This document shows, in pieces, positions 45,236-55,166 of a stretch of DNA of 64,000 bases. The notes beneath the pieces are model-generated. The model saw nothing but the letters and a program-made list of their open reading frames with translations. It searched no databases and had not been told where the DNA came from. The DNA lies in NCBI RefSeq assembly GCF_001422405.1, contig NZ_LMMV01000002.1, forward strand, positions 1 to 64,000, given 5' to 3'. Origin of the DNA: Pseudorhodoferax sp. Leaf267 (GTDB lineage: Bacteria > Pseudomonadota > Gammaproteobacteria > Burkholderiales > Burkholderiaceae_C). Every line of letters begins with the position of its first letter. The first letter of the stretch is position 1. Position numbers and translations under genes: made by a program.

Positions 45236-45808
45236 TCAGTTGAGATAGCGCCGCGGTGGCTCCAGCGGCCCCGGCCCGGTGTCGGGCTCGGCCAGCTCGC
45301 CGGGCACGCCCGCGCGCCACTGCGCGGCCGCGATGGCCTGCTCCAGCAGGTGCGTGAAGCCATGGATCAGCGCCCCGCGCAGCTCGAGCTGGAAACCGCG
45401 CGGCGTCGGCAGGTCGGGCAGCTTTTCCTGGAACGCGATCTGCAGGGCCCCGCTGGCGTGCGGCGTGATGCGCACCTCGCTGACCAGCAGCGGCTCGGCG
45501 CCCAGCGGCAGCGCGGCCTTCTCGGCGCTCTGGTAGGGCGCCGTGAAGTTGGCCTTGCTCAGGGCCGCCTCGCGCTCGAAGGCGCCGATGGCCTGGCGTG
45601 CCGCCTGGTCGGCCGGCGCCGGCCGGCCCGCGGCCACGGCGGCCAGCTCCCCGGCCTGGACCACGGCCTTGTTCAGCACGGGCCACAGGCCCAGCACCAG
45701 CCGGCGTGTGAACCACAGGCGCAGCTCTTCGCCCTGCGCGGTGTTGATGCGCACGAGGATGCGGTCCTGCTCCTCGCGGTAGGTGACGGAGACCTGGCGG
45801 ATGTCCAT
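45236..45808 (-). CDS. Conserved hypothetical protein
   Basis: A 190-residue soluble protein I do not recognise by family. The N-terminus (MDIRQVSVTYREEQDRILVR, then INTAQGEELRLWFTRRLVLG) looks like a beta-rich domain. The middle is Ala-rich and helical. The C-terminal part has LELRGALIHGFTHLLEQAIA and a Pro-rich tail. Coding bias is strong and the segment matches a type of protein often seen in Burkholderiales, but no function is assigned. It is divergent from clpB and upstream of the lodA-like gene. Confidence 0.7.
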   Translation of the reverse strand: MDIRQVSVTYREEQDRILVRINTAQGEELRLWFTRRLVLGLWPVLNKAVVQAGELAAVAAGRPAPADQAARQAIGAFEREAALSKANFTAPYQSAEKAALPLGAEPLLVSEVRITPHASGALQIAFQEKLPDLPTPRGFQLELRGALIHGFTHLLEQAIAAAQWRAGVPGELAEPDTGPGPLEPPRRYLN

Positions 45809-45857
45809 GGCCGGCGATTGTAGGCAGCCACCCACGGCCATCCGCGGGCGGCGGGCT

Positions 45858-45885
45858 CTTGAAAAACCCTGTTGCCGCCCTATGT
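45858..45885 (+). promoter_or_regulatory. Sigma-32 heat-shock promoter of clpB
   Basis: The -35 element CTTGAAA (45858-45864) and the -10-like CCCTATGT (45878-45885) are separated by 13 bases. This is close to the RpoH consensus CTTGAAA-N11-16-CCCCATNT. It is about 25 bases upstream of the clpB start codon, with AGGAG between them. Confidence 0.75.
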
Positions 45886-45910
45886 TTTGGGGAATCAGGA
45901 GAACGCACCC

Positions 45911-48510
<2,600 letters not shown>

Positions 48511-48511
<1 letters not shown>

Positions 48512-48879
48512 TGCAAGCCAGCTTTGAAGGGAGTGCAAGGCCTGTGGGTGATGTGATCGGAGGCCTGGTGCGCCTGGTGCTGCAAGTGGTCCTGCTGCTG
48601 GCGGGGCTGGTCGTGGCCGCCGGCATCTTCGTGGCCGTCGCCGTGCTGGCCGTGGTGTTCGGCCTGCGCGTGCTGTGGGCGCGCATCACGGGCAAGCCCG
48701 TGATCGCGTTCGGCATGGGCATCGACCCCTCGCAGAGCTGGCGCCGCTACCGCGACTGGCAGCAGCAGGCCACGCGGCGCGGCCCGCGTGGCGCGCCGGG
48801 CGCCGACACCGGCGCGCGCGCCGAACCCTCGCAGGACGTCGAAGACGTGCAGATCAAGGAAGTGCGCCCGCCGCGGTAA
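48511..48879 (+). CDS. Small membrane protein of unknown function
   Basis: A 122-residue protein. It has one long or two short membrane segments (residues 14-52; LVRLVLQVVLLLAGLVVAAG), then a basic region (KPVIAFGMGIDPSQSWRRYR) and a charged tail ending VEDVQIKEVRPPR. Its ATG overlaps the clpB stop (TGATG), so expression is probably coupled to clpB and heat shock. I do not recognise the family. Confidence 0.7.
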
Positions 48880-48957
48880 GCCTGTCCGCACTGGCCGATC
48901 TCGCATCGGCATGACGCAGGTCCAACCGCGGCGCCTGGGCGTGTAGGAGCATCGCGC

Positions 48958-49136
48958 ATGCCCCAGGCACCGGCTGCCAAGGCCCTGCAGGAAGCCGCCG
49001 TTTCGGCACCCGGTCCCTCCGCGTGCCCCGGCCACTGCGTTGGCTGGTGCCGGGTTGGCGCGACCTGTGGCGCTGCCCGGTGCCGGGGCTGGTGCACGGC
49101 ATCGTGCTGGCCGTGCTCGGGGCCGCATCATCGTGA
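48958..49136 (+). pseudogene. Truncated and frameshifted DUF2189 membrane-protein gene
   Basis: An ATG at 48958 with AGGAG nine bases upstream starts a frame (MPQAPAAKALQEA). The recognisable DUF2189 N-terminus (VPRPLRWLVPGWRDLW...VHGIVLAVLGA) is in another frame, which has no in-frame ATG and ends at TGA 49134-49136 just as the first membrane segment begins. DUF2189 proteins are normally over 200 residues with several membrane helices, so most of the gene is missing. The assignment is by recall of the RPLRWL...GWRDL motif and needs a search. Confidence 0.5.
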
Positions 49137-49145
49137 ACGGATGGC

Positions 49146-49439
49146 CTATTGCAGCAGTCTGCGCATTTCGTTGCGGTAACTCAGATTGGCTGCCGTGCAC
49201 ATGGCCGTGCCGCTCGTCAAGCCTGCCAGGAAACCGGCCAGCCCAGCTGAGATCGTTCCGACGCCAGGGACCACGACCGTCCCTCCTTTGGCACTCGCAA
49301 CGCCAATGGCCACGCCGAGCGGCAGTCCGGCAATGGCCGCGCAACGCTTGGCGATGCTCCACAGGGTGTCCTGCTCGCTGTAGGAAATGAAGCCCAGTTT
49401 CAGCAGTTCGCGTTGGAACTGCTCGTTCATGCCTGCCAT
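49146..49439 (-). CDS. Small glycine-zipper-like hydrophobic protein, unknown
   Basis: A 97-residue protein. It has a helical amphipathic N-terminus (MNEQFQRELLKLGFISYSEQ), then a Gly/Ala-rich double hydrophobic segment (AIAGLPLGVAIGVASAKGG and GVGTISAGLAGFLAGLTSG) resembling a glycine-zipper hairpin, and a polar end. AAAGGAC stands before ATG 49439. Codon use is less GC-biased than its neighbours. It abuts the decayed DUF2189 fragment (nine bases) and may have arrived with the rearrangement. Bacteriocin-like, immunity-like or small membrane protein roles are all guesses. Confidence 0.55.
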   Translation of the reverse strand: MAGMNEQFQRELLKLGFISYSEQDTLWSIAKRCAAIAGLPLGVAIGVASAKGGTVVVPGVGTISAGLAGFLAGLTSGTAMCTAANLSYRNEMRRLLQ

Positions 49440-49556
49440 GTCGCCCGTCCTTTCGGTGTGTGTCCAAGCGGAAAGGCAAGTCTGCCGCCGGCCTGCATGG
49501 CGATCAAACCGGGCTTGCGCAATGTGGGGGACGGGCGCGAACTGCGCTGTCGTGCA

Positions 49557-50771
49557 TCAGCGGGCTGCCCGGGCTTGCTCCCCATACAACCACGGCATGT
49601 CCAGCACGCGTTCTCCCAACAGCCGCAGCGACAGATTGCGCCCCAAGCGCACCGGGCCCGTGGCGTGGAAGATCACGCCGTTGCGCAGTGCGCGGGCCTG
49701 CACGCGCGCATTGCGCTGCCAGCGCGCCTGCGCGTAGGCGGCGAGCGCTCCCGGCACATCGCTGCCGCCGTGCAGCAGCGCCCGGCCCAGTGCATCGGCA
49801 TCCTCCACCGCCATGCCCGCGCCCTGCGCGAGATACGGGCGCATCGGGTGCGCCGCATCGCCCAGCAGCGCCACGCGGCCACGCGCATGCTGCGCGGCCG
49901 ATGACATCGGCGGCCGGTCGGCCAGCACCCACAGGCGCCAGGCCGGCACGGTGCGCACCAGGTCCTGCAGCGGTGCGCAGCAACCGGCCAGGGCGGCCTG
50001 CACGTCGGCGGCATTGGTCGCGTGGTTCCAGTCGGCCAGGGCATCGGGCGTCGCGCCCCGTGCGCCACCCGGCGGCGCTCCGTGCACGAAGGCCACGACG
50101 TTCAGCGCCGCGCCGGCCTGCACGGGATAGCACACGACGTGCAGCCGAGGCCCCAGCCAGGCCGTGACGGCATCGCTGCGCAGCGCGGCTGGCAAGGCGG
50201 CCTGCAGCAGCAGCGCGCGGTAGGCCAGGTGGCCCGTCAGGCGCGGTGGGCCGTCGTCCAGCAGCTGGGTGCGCACGCCGCTCCACAGGCCGTCGGCGCC
50301 CACCAGCGCGGCGCCCTCGGCCGTGCCACCAGCGGTGTGCAGCCGCACGCGCCCGCCATCGTCCTCAAAGCCCTGCACGCGCTGGCCCAGCTGCAGCGCC
50401 ACATCGGCCCGCGTCGCCACGGCCGCATGCAGCAGCGCCAGCAGATCGGCGCGGTGGACGGTGGCGTAGGGCGCGCCGTAGCGCGCCGGCATGTCGGCCA
50501 GACCGAGGCTGGCCAGGGCCTGGCCGCTGGCCGCGTCACGCACCTGCAGCCGCGGCGGGAACGCGGCCACGGCGCGCAGGGCAGCGTCCAGCCCCCAGCC
50601 CTGCAGCACGCGCACCACGTTGGGCCCCAGCTGCACGCCGGCGCCCACCTCGCTGAAGGCGGCGGAGCGCTCGAACACGCGCACCGGCCAGCCCGCGCGC
50701 GCGCCCGCCAGCGCAGCGGCCAGGCCGCCGATGCCGCCGCCGGCGACCAGGAGTTGAGGGGGAGATGCCAT
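49557..50771 (-). CDS. FAD-dependent monooxygenase (UbiH/salicylate-hydroxylase type)
   Basis: A 404-residue class A flavoprotein hydroxylase. The N-terminal FAD motif is LLVAGGGIGGLAAALAGARAG, with the conserved VGADGLWSGVR (DG motif) and RVALLGDAAHPMRPYLAQGA (GD motif). The order and length match 3-hydroxybenzoate 6-hydroxylase/salicylate hydroxylase relatives. It would hydroxylate an aromatic acid with NAD(P)H; the substrate is unknown, and no ring-cleavage genes are adjacent. Start MASPPQLL at 50771. Confidence 0.88.
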   Translation of the reverse strand: MASPPQLLVAGGGIGGLAAALAGARAGWPVRVFERSAAFSEVGAGVQLGPNVVRVLQGWGLDAALRAVAAFPPRLQVRDAASGQALASLGLADMPARYGAPYATVHRADLLALLHAAVATRADVALQLGQRVQGFEDDGGRVRLHTAGGTAEGAALVGADGLWSGVRTQLLDDGPPRLTGHLAYRALLLQAALPAALRSDAVTAWLGPRLHVVCYPVQAGAALNVVAFVHGAPPGGARGATPDALADWNHATNAADVQAALAGCCAPLQDLVRTVPAWRLWVLADRPPMSSAAQHARGRVALLGDAAHPMRPYLAQGAGMAVEDADALGRALLHGGSDVPGALAAYAQARWQRNARVQARALRNGVIFHATGPVRLGRNLSLRLLGERVLDMPWLYGEQARAAR

Positions 50772-50903
50772 GGGGCCGGGATTGTGCCCCGGGCTCTGGT
50801 GGGCGCGGGCGCCCGGTGCGCGGGCCACGCCCCGCGACCGTGGCTGTGTCAGTCCACCGCCGTCTGCATGGGCTGCGCTCGGGCCGCAGCGGCGCGCCGG
50901 ACG

Positions 50904-51218
50904 TCAGGCCAGCGCATCGCCGAACCGGCCGGCAAACGCCGCGCAGAATGCCTCGGACCCACCGATCGACAGCGTGTACACGCGGCGTGCGATGCCGCCA
51001 TCGGCCTCGTCCGTGACCTGCAGCTCGGCGTCCCAGTCGCCACCGTCCTCCACCGGCGCGCGGCCGCCCGGGAACTGTGCTTCGGCCCAGGCCAGCACCT
51101 GCGCGATCTCGGCCTCGACAGCGGCCGCGTGCGCAGGCGCCACGGCCGCCATGGCTTCGAACAGGCCGGTGCCGTCGCTGCCTTCGCTGGTGTCGAACAG
51201 CAGGTAGTCCAGCGTCAT
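50904..51218 (-). CDS. Small acidic conserved hypothetical protein
   Basis: A 104-residue acidic protein (MTLDYLLFDTSEGSDGTGLF, QVLAWAEAQFPG, EDGGDWDAELQVTDEADGG). The family is not recognised. Its start overlaps the helicase stop (ATGA), so the two are co-translated. No membrane segment or known motif. The pattern of a central acidic loop and a VYTLSIGGSEAF strand suggests a small alpha/beta fold. Confidence 0.7.
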   Translation of the reverse strand: MTLDYLLFDTSEGSDGTGLFEAMAAVAPAHAAAVEAEIAQVLAWAEAQFPGGRAPVEDGGDWDAELQVTDEADGGIARRVYTLSIGGSEAFCAAFAGRFGDALA

Positions 51219-52471
51219 GCCGTCTTGCCCGGCGTGGGTGCCTGGGCTGCTGCGGCGGCGCGCAGCTTGTCCTTCTTGCTGGGCCGCTTGCCCTTGATGC
51301 CGCCCACGTGGGGCACGGCTGGCGGCAGCTCCACCGGCTCGAAACCGGCGACCTGCTCGCGCGCCACGGGTTTGCCCTGGCGTTTTTCGATGAGCCTGAA
51401 ATGCGCCTCGGACGCGGCCGGCACGAAGCTGATGGCCAGCCCCGCAGCGCCGGCGCGGCCGGTGCGGCCGATGCGGTGCAGGTGGTCGGTGGCCGAGCGG
51501 GCCAGGTCGTAGTTCACGACGGCCGGCAATTGCGCCACGTCGATGCCGCGCGCGGCCAGGTCGGTCGCCACGACCACCTGCACGCGGCCGGCCTTCAGGT
51601 CGGCCAGCACCTGCGTGCGTTTGCCCTGGCTCAGCTCGCCGTGCAGCGGCTCGGCCAGGATGTCGGCCTTGCGCAGCTTGTCGGCCACGGTCTCGCAGGC
51701 GTGCTTGGTCGCCACGAACACCAGCACCTGCGGCCAGGGCTCGGTCGCGATCAGATGGCGCAGCAACTGCGTGCGGCGGGCCTGGTCGACGGCGATGGCG
51801 CGCTGCGTGATGTCGGGCACCGAGGCGGGCAGGGCTGCCACCTCGATGCTGGCCGCATCGCGCAGCAGGCTGTCGGCCAGCGCCTTGGCAGCAGGCGGGA
51901 AGGTGGCCGAGAAGAACAGCGTCTGGCGCTCGCTGGGCAGCAGCGCCAGCACGCGGTTCAGCTCGTCGGCAAAGCCCAGGTCGAGCAGACGGTCGGCCTC
52001 GTCGAGCACCAGCACCGCCAGATCGCCCAGCTTGAGCGCGTTGCGCTCGGCCAGGTCGAGCACGCGGCCCGGCGTGCCGATCACGAAATCGGCGCCACCG
52101 CGCAGCGCCAGCATCTGTGGGTTGACCGACAGGCCGCCGATCGCGCGCACGACCTTGGGCCGCTCGGGCAGTTGCGCGGCCAGCGCATGCAGGCTGTCGG
52201 CCACCTGGGCGGCCAGCTCGCGCGTGGGCACCAGAACCAGCGTGTGCAGCCGGCGCTGCGAGCGGTGGCGCGGCGTGGTGTGCCAGCGTTGCAGCAGCGG
52301 CAGCAGGTAAGCCGCGGTCTTGCCCGATCCCGTGTGTGCGCCGGCGCGCAGGTCCTGGCCGCGCAGCACGACGGGGATGGCCTCGGCCTGGATGGGCGTG
52401 GGCGCGGCGTAGCCTTGTTCGGCAGCGGCCTGGGCCAGGGCGGGCAGCAGCCCGAGGGAGGAGAAGGGCAT
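51215..52471 (-). CDS. DEAD-box ATP-dependent RNA helicase, RhlE-like
   Basis: A 418-residue DEAD-box helicase with all core motifs: Q motif (GYAAPTPIQAEAI), Walker A AHTGSGKT (45-52), PTRELA, GTPGR, DEAD (157-160), SAT (188-190), DLAARGIDV and HRIGRTGR. It unwinds RNA in ribosome assembly or decay. The C-terminus is basic (GIKGKRPSKKDKLRAAAA). It is the first gene of a pair with the small acidic protein. Confidence 0.93.
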   Translation of the reverse strand: MPFSSLGLLPALAQAAAEQGYAAPTPIQAEAIPVVLRGQDLRAGAHTGSGKTAAYLLPLLQRWHTTPRHRSQRRLHTLVLVPTRELAAQVADSLHALAAQLPERPKVVRAIGGLSVNPQMLALRGGADFVIGTPGRVLDLAERNALKLGDLAVLVLDEADRLLDLGFADELNRVLALLPSERQTLFFSATFPPAAKALADSLLRDAASIEVAALPASVPDITQRAIAVDQARRTQLLRHLIATEPWPQVLVFVATKHACETVADKLRKADILAEPLHGELSQGKRTQVLADLKAGRVQVVVATDLAARGIDVAQLPAVVNYDLARSATDHLHRIGRTGRAGAAGLAISFVPAASEAHFRLIEKRQGKPVAREQVAGFEPVELPPAVPHVGGIKGKRPSKKDKLRAAAAAQAPTPGKTA

Positions 52472-52649
52472 GGAGGTTCGCGCGGGGGCGCGGGACTGGC
52501 GGGCGGCTGGGCAGTGTACGAGCGCGCCGTGCTTCGGTGCTGCAGAGCCTGGGCTCGCTGGGCCTGGACTGTGGCGGCCGCGGCCTGCGCTGGTCGCACG
52601 ACGCCTCGACGATTGCCCTGGGCGTAAGCACTTGCCACAAGAGCGCGGT

Positions 52650-53004
52650 CTCGCCCACGGCCGGGCTGTTGCGCGGTGGTGTTGCGCCGGCCGCCGCCGA
52701 GAACGGTGACGAAGTCTTCGCGCCGCAGAAGTCCAGGCAGTACGAAGTCGGTGGGAAAGCGGACCGAGGAAAGCTGAGGACGCAGGTGGCGGTCCATGAG
52801 ATCAGGTGGCCCGTTGCGATCAACGCCGCCTGGCCAATGACCCCGACAGGTTCAGCGCACGCTACGCGACCAAGGTGTCGGGCAAGCCCGTCACGCTGCG
52901 CGCCAGCCTGGAGAACGTCGTTCGGCTCCGAATACTGGATCACCAGCACCTCCGTGACCTTCGCCGCGCCACGCATGCCGATGCTGTCCGGCTCGGTGGA
53001 CTTC
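52650..53004 (+). pseudogene. Relic of a TonB-dependent siderophore receptor (C-terminal part)
   Basis: Within the 626-base gap between the helicase and the Bug gene, fragments of a FhuA/FpvA-like receptor remain on the plus strand. NGDEVFAPQKSRQYEVG (52702-52752) is a typical late-barrel strand. After an internal deletion, RYATKVSGKPVTLRASLEN (from 52860) leads to the C-terminal strands FGSEYWITSTSV and PMLSGSVDF (to 53004), in another frame because of an extra G at 52920. The final Phe is the classic outer-membrane barrel end. Over 500 N-terminal residues and part of the barrel are absent. Confidence 0.75.
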
Positions 53005-53097
53005 CAGGCGAAAACAAGGCGGGTGCGCGGGTGCGGCGTCTGCTGCGCGACACCAGCTTCGCCCCTGCCATGCACGTGCGCCGTACCATCCGGTGCC

Positions 53098-54099
53098 ATG
53101 CCCGTCGTCACTCTGCGCTCCGCTGCAACACAGGCCCGCTGGTGCGCGCTGGCGCTGTGGACGGCTGTTCCCGCAGCCTTCGCCTGCCCCACCGGCCCCA
53201 TCTCCCTGGTCGTCCCCTACCCAGCGGGCGGCTCCATGGATGCCGTCATGCGCGTGGTGGCCGACGCCGCCGGCCGCGCCGCGGAACGCAGCTTCCTCGT
53301 GCGCAACATCGGCGGTGCATCGGGCGCCGTTGCCGTGCAGCACGTGCTGCGCCAGCCCGACGACGGCTGCACGGTGCTGGCCGGCAACGTCAACACAGTC
53401 ATCCTCGCGCCGTTCCAGATGCCCCACGTGGGCTACACCGCGCAGGACCTCGCGCCCGTGGGGCAGGTGGGCAGCAGCGACTTCGTGGTGATCGCCGCGT
53501 CCACGCTGCCGGTCGAAGGCCTGGAGGACCTGCCCGGCTTGGTGGAGCAACGCGGCAAGGCCCTGTCGGCCGGCCACCCCGGCACCGAGACGCTGCAGTA
53601 CATGGCCCTGCCGACCATCGCGCGGCAACTGCGCATGGACCTGCTGCACGTGCCTTACAAGGGCTCGTCGGTGCTGATCAACGACCTGATCGGCGGCCAC
53701 ATCGACATGGCCGTCGTGGCCGCGCCGGCCGCCACCGTGGCCGTGGAGCGCGGCCAGGTCAAGGTGCTGGCCAACCTCACGCAATGGATGGCCAGCCCGG
53801 CCGGCGGTGCGCAGGCGCCGCTCGTGGGCTGGGCCGGATGGTTCGTCGCGCAGGGCACGCCGCCGGCTGCACGTGCGCCGCTGCAGGCCGCGCTGCGCGG
53901 CGCGCTGGCCATGCCCGAGGTGCAGCGCAAGCTGCAGGCGCTGGGCTCGGCCGTGCCGTCGGCCGCGCAGCAGCAGGCCTTTGCCGAGACCGTCGCGGCC
54001 GACGTGCCGCGCTTCAGGCAGCGCTTCGGCGAGGCCCTCGCGTCGCGCGCGGCGGCGTCGGCGCAGGTGCCAGCGCCTGATGCCGGGCGTGGGCGATGA
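53098..54099 (+). CDS. Bug-family tripartite tricarboxylate transporter binding protein
   Basis: A 333-residue exported Bug protein: signal peptide (WCALALWTAVPAAFA), then PTGPISLVVPYPAGGSMDAV, the family start. Later come HVPYKGSSVLINDLIGGHID and LVGWAGWFVAQGTPPAARAP. The usual GGGTD is GGSMD here, so ligand contacts may differ. The last 86 bases overlap the convergent LysR gene, and the tail after the normal Bug end is extra (RAAASAQVPAPDAGRGR). No other catabolic gene is adjacent. Confidence 0.88.
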   Translation: MPVVTLRSAATQARWCALALWTAVPAAFACPTGPISLVVPYPAGGSMDAVMRVVADAAGRAAERSFLVRNIGGASGAVAVQHVLRQPDDGCTVLAGNVNTVILAPFQMPHVGYTAQDLAPVGQVGSSDFVVIAASTLPVEGLEDLPGLVEQRGKALSAGHPGTETLQYMALPTIARQLRMDLLHVPYKGSSVLINDLIGGHIDMAVVAAPAATVAVERGQVKVLANLTQWMASPAGGAQAPLVGWAGWFVAQGTPPAARAPLQAALRGALAMPEVQRKLQALGSAVPSAAQQQAFAETVAADVPRFRQRFGEALASRAAASAQVPAPDAGRGR

Positions 54100-55009
54100 A
54101 GCGCTGCACGGCCTCGCTGCAACGGGCCTGATCGCGCGGCACCACCAGGCCTACGGGCGGCAGCGTGGCCCGGAACGCGGGGCCGCAGGGCAGCTCGACC
54201 AACAGGCCCGTGTCCAGCAGCTGCACGATGGTGTTGCGTGGAATGAAGACCAGCAGGTCGCGCTGCTGCAGCATGGCCAGCGTGAGCAGCACCGAGCGCC
54301 CGCTGATCCAGCAGGCCGGCGGCACGATGCCCAGGGCCTGGCATAGCAGGTCGAAGTCGCGCGCCGCGATGCCGGTGGGCGGCGGCACCAGCCAGGTCGC
54401 CTGCGCCAGTTGATCGATGGCTACGGACTTGCGCCGGGCCAGCGGGTGCCCGGCGCGGCAGGCCACGGTGTAGCGGTCGTCCAGCAGCGGCACGAAGTCC
54501 AGGTCGCCGGGCAGCTGCGCGGGTGCGCGGCAGGCCAGCAGGTCCACGCTGTGCTCTTCCATGAGCTTGAGCAACTCGTCCACCGACGCGGGCCGCACGT
54601 CGACGGCCACCTCGGCATGCGCCGTGCTGAACGACGGCAGCACCTGGGCCAGCAGCCCCGACACGGCCGCACCGATGGCGGCGATGCGCACCATGCCGGC
54701 CGCGCCGTTGTTCATCGACGCCACGGTCTCGGCGCAAGCCTGCAGCTGGCGCAGCGCCACGCGCACCAGGGGCAGCAGCGCATGGCCGAAGGCGCTGGGC
54801 CGCATGCCGCGCGAGTGGCGCTCGAACAGCGGCACGCCCAGGATGGTCTCGATCTCGGCCAGCGCATGCGTGGCGCCGGGCTGGCTCATGCCGATGGACT
54901 CGGCCGCCTTCTGCAAGCTTTCGAGCTCGGCGATGCGCACCAGCAGCTGCAGGTGGCGCAGCCGGGCGCGGGCCATGAGGCGTGCCAACAGAACGGCGGG
55001 TGCGGCCAT
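54014..55009 (-). CDS. LysR-family transcriptional regulator
   Basis: A 331-residue LTTR with N-terminal HTH (RIAELESLQKAAESIGMSQ, then GATHALAEIETILGVPLFER) and an effector domain. It is convergent with the Bug gene (86-base 3' overlap) and divergent from the large lipoprotein gene. The tail after about residue 310 (ALAPAPTPPRATRGPRRSAA) is probably a non-conserved extension caused by that overlap. Start at ATG 55009. A palindrome sits 14 bases upstream. Confidence 0.9.
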   Translation of the reverse strand: MAAPAVLLARLMARARLRHLQLLVRIAELESLQKAAESIGMSQPGATHALAEIETILGVPLFERHSRGMRPSAFGHALLPLVRVALRQLQACAETVASMNNGAAGMVRIAAIGAAVSGLLAQVLPSFSTAHAEVAVDVRPASVDELLKLMEEHSVDLLACRAPAQLPGDLDFVPLLDDRYTVACRAGHPLARRKSVAIDQLAQATWLVPPPTGIAARDFDLLCQALGIVPPACWISGRSVLLTLAMLQQRDLLVFIPRNTIVQLLDTGLLVELPCGPAFRATLPPVGLVVPRDQARCSEAVQRFIAHARHQALAPAPTPPRATRGPRRSAA

Positions 55010-55022
55010 CGCTGCATTCTAG

Positions 55023-55050
55023 ATTCGAATGACAGAGGTCATATTTGAAT
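55023..55050. promoter_or_regulatory. Inverted repeat in the LysR / lipoprotein divergent region
   Basis: ATGAC (55029-55033) and GTCAT (55038-55042) form a perfect repeat with a 4-base spacer, extended by imperfect flanks ATTCGA and TTGAAT. Its place 14 bases upstream of the LysR start fits an autoregulatory or activator site. It is AT-rich relative to the neighbourhood. Confidence 0.45.
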
Positions 55051-55166
55051 TGGACGCCTGGGCGCGACGCTTGGAGAATCTGCCCGGCTCGCGAGCCAAC
55101 CATTCACGCCTTCAATGCCAGCGGGACGCCGCGCGGCATACCAGGCGCCTCACACGGAGACACACC

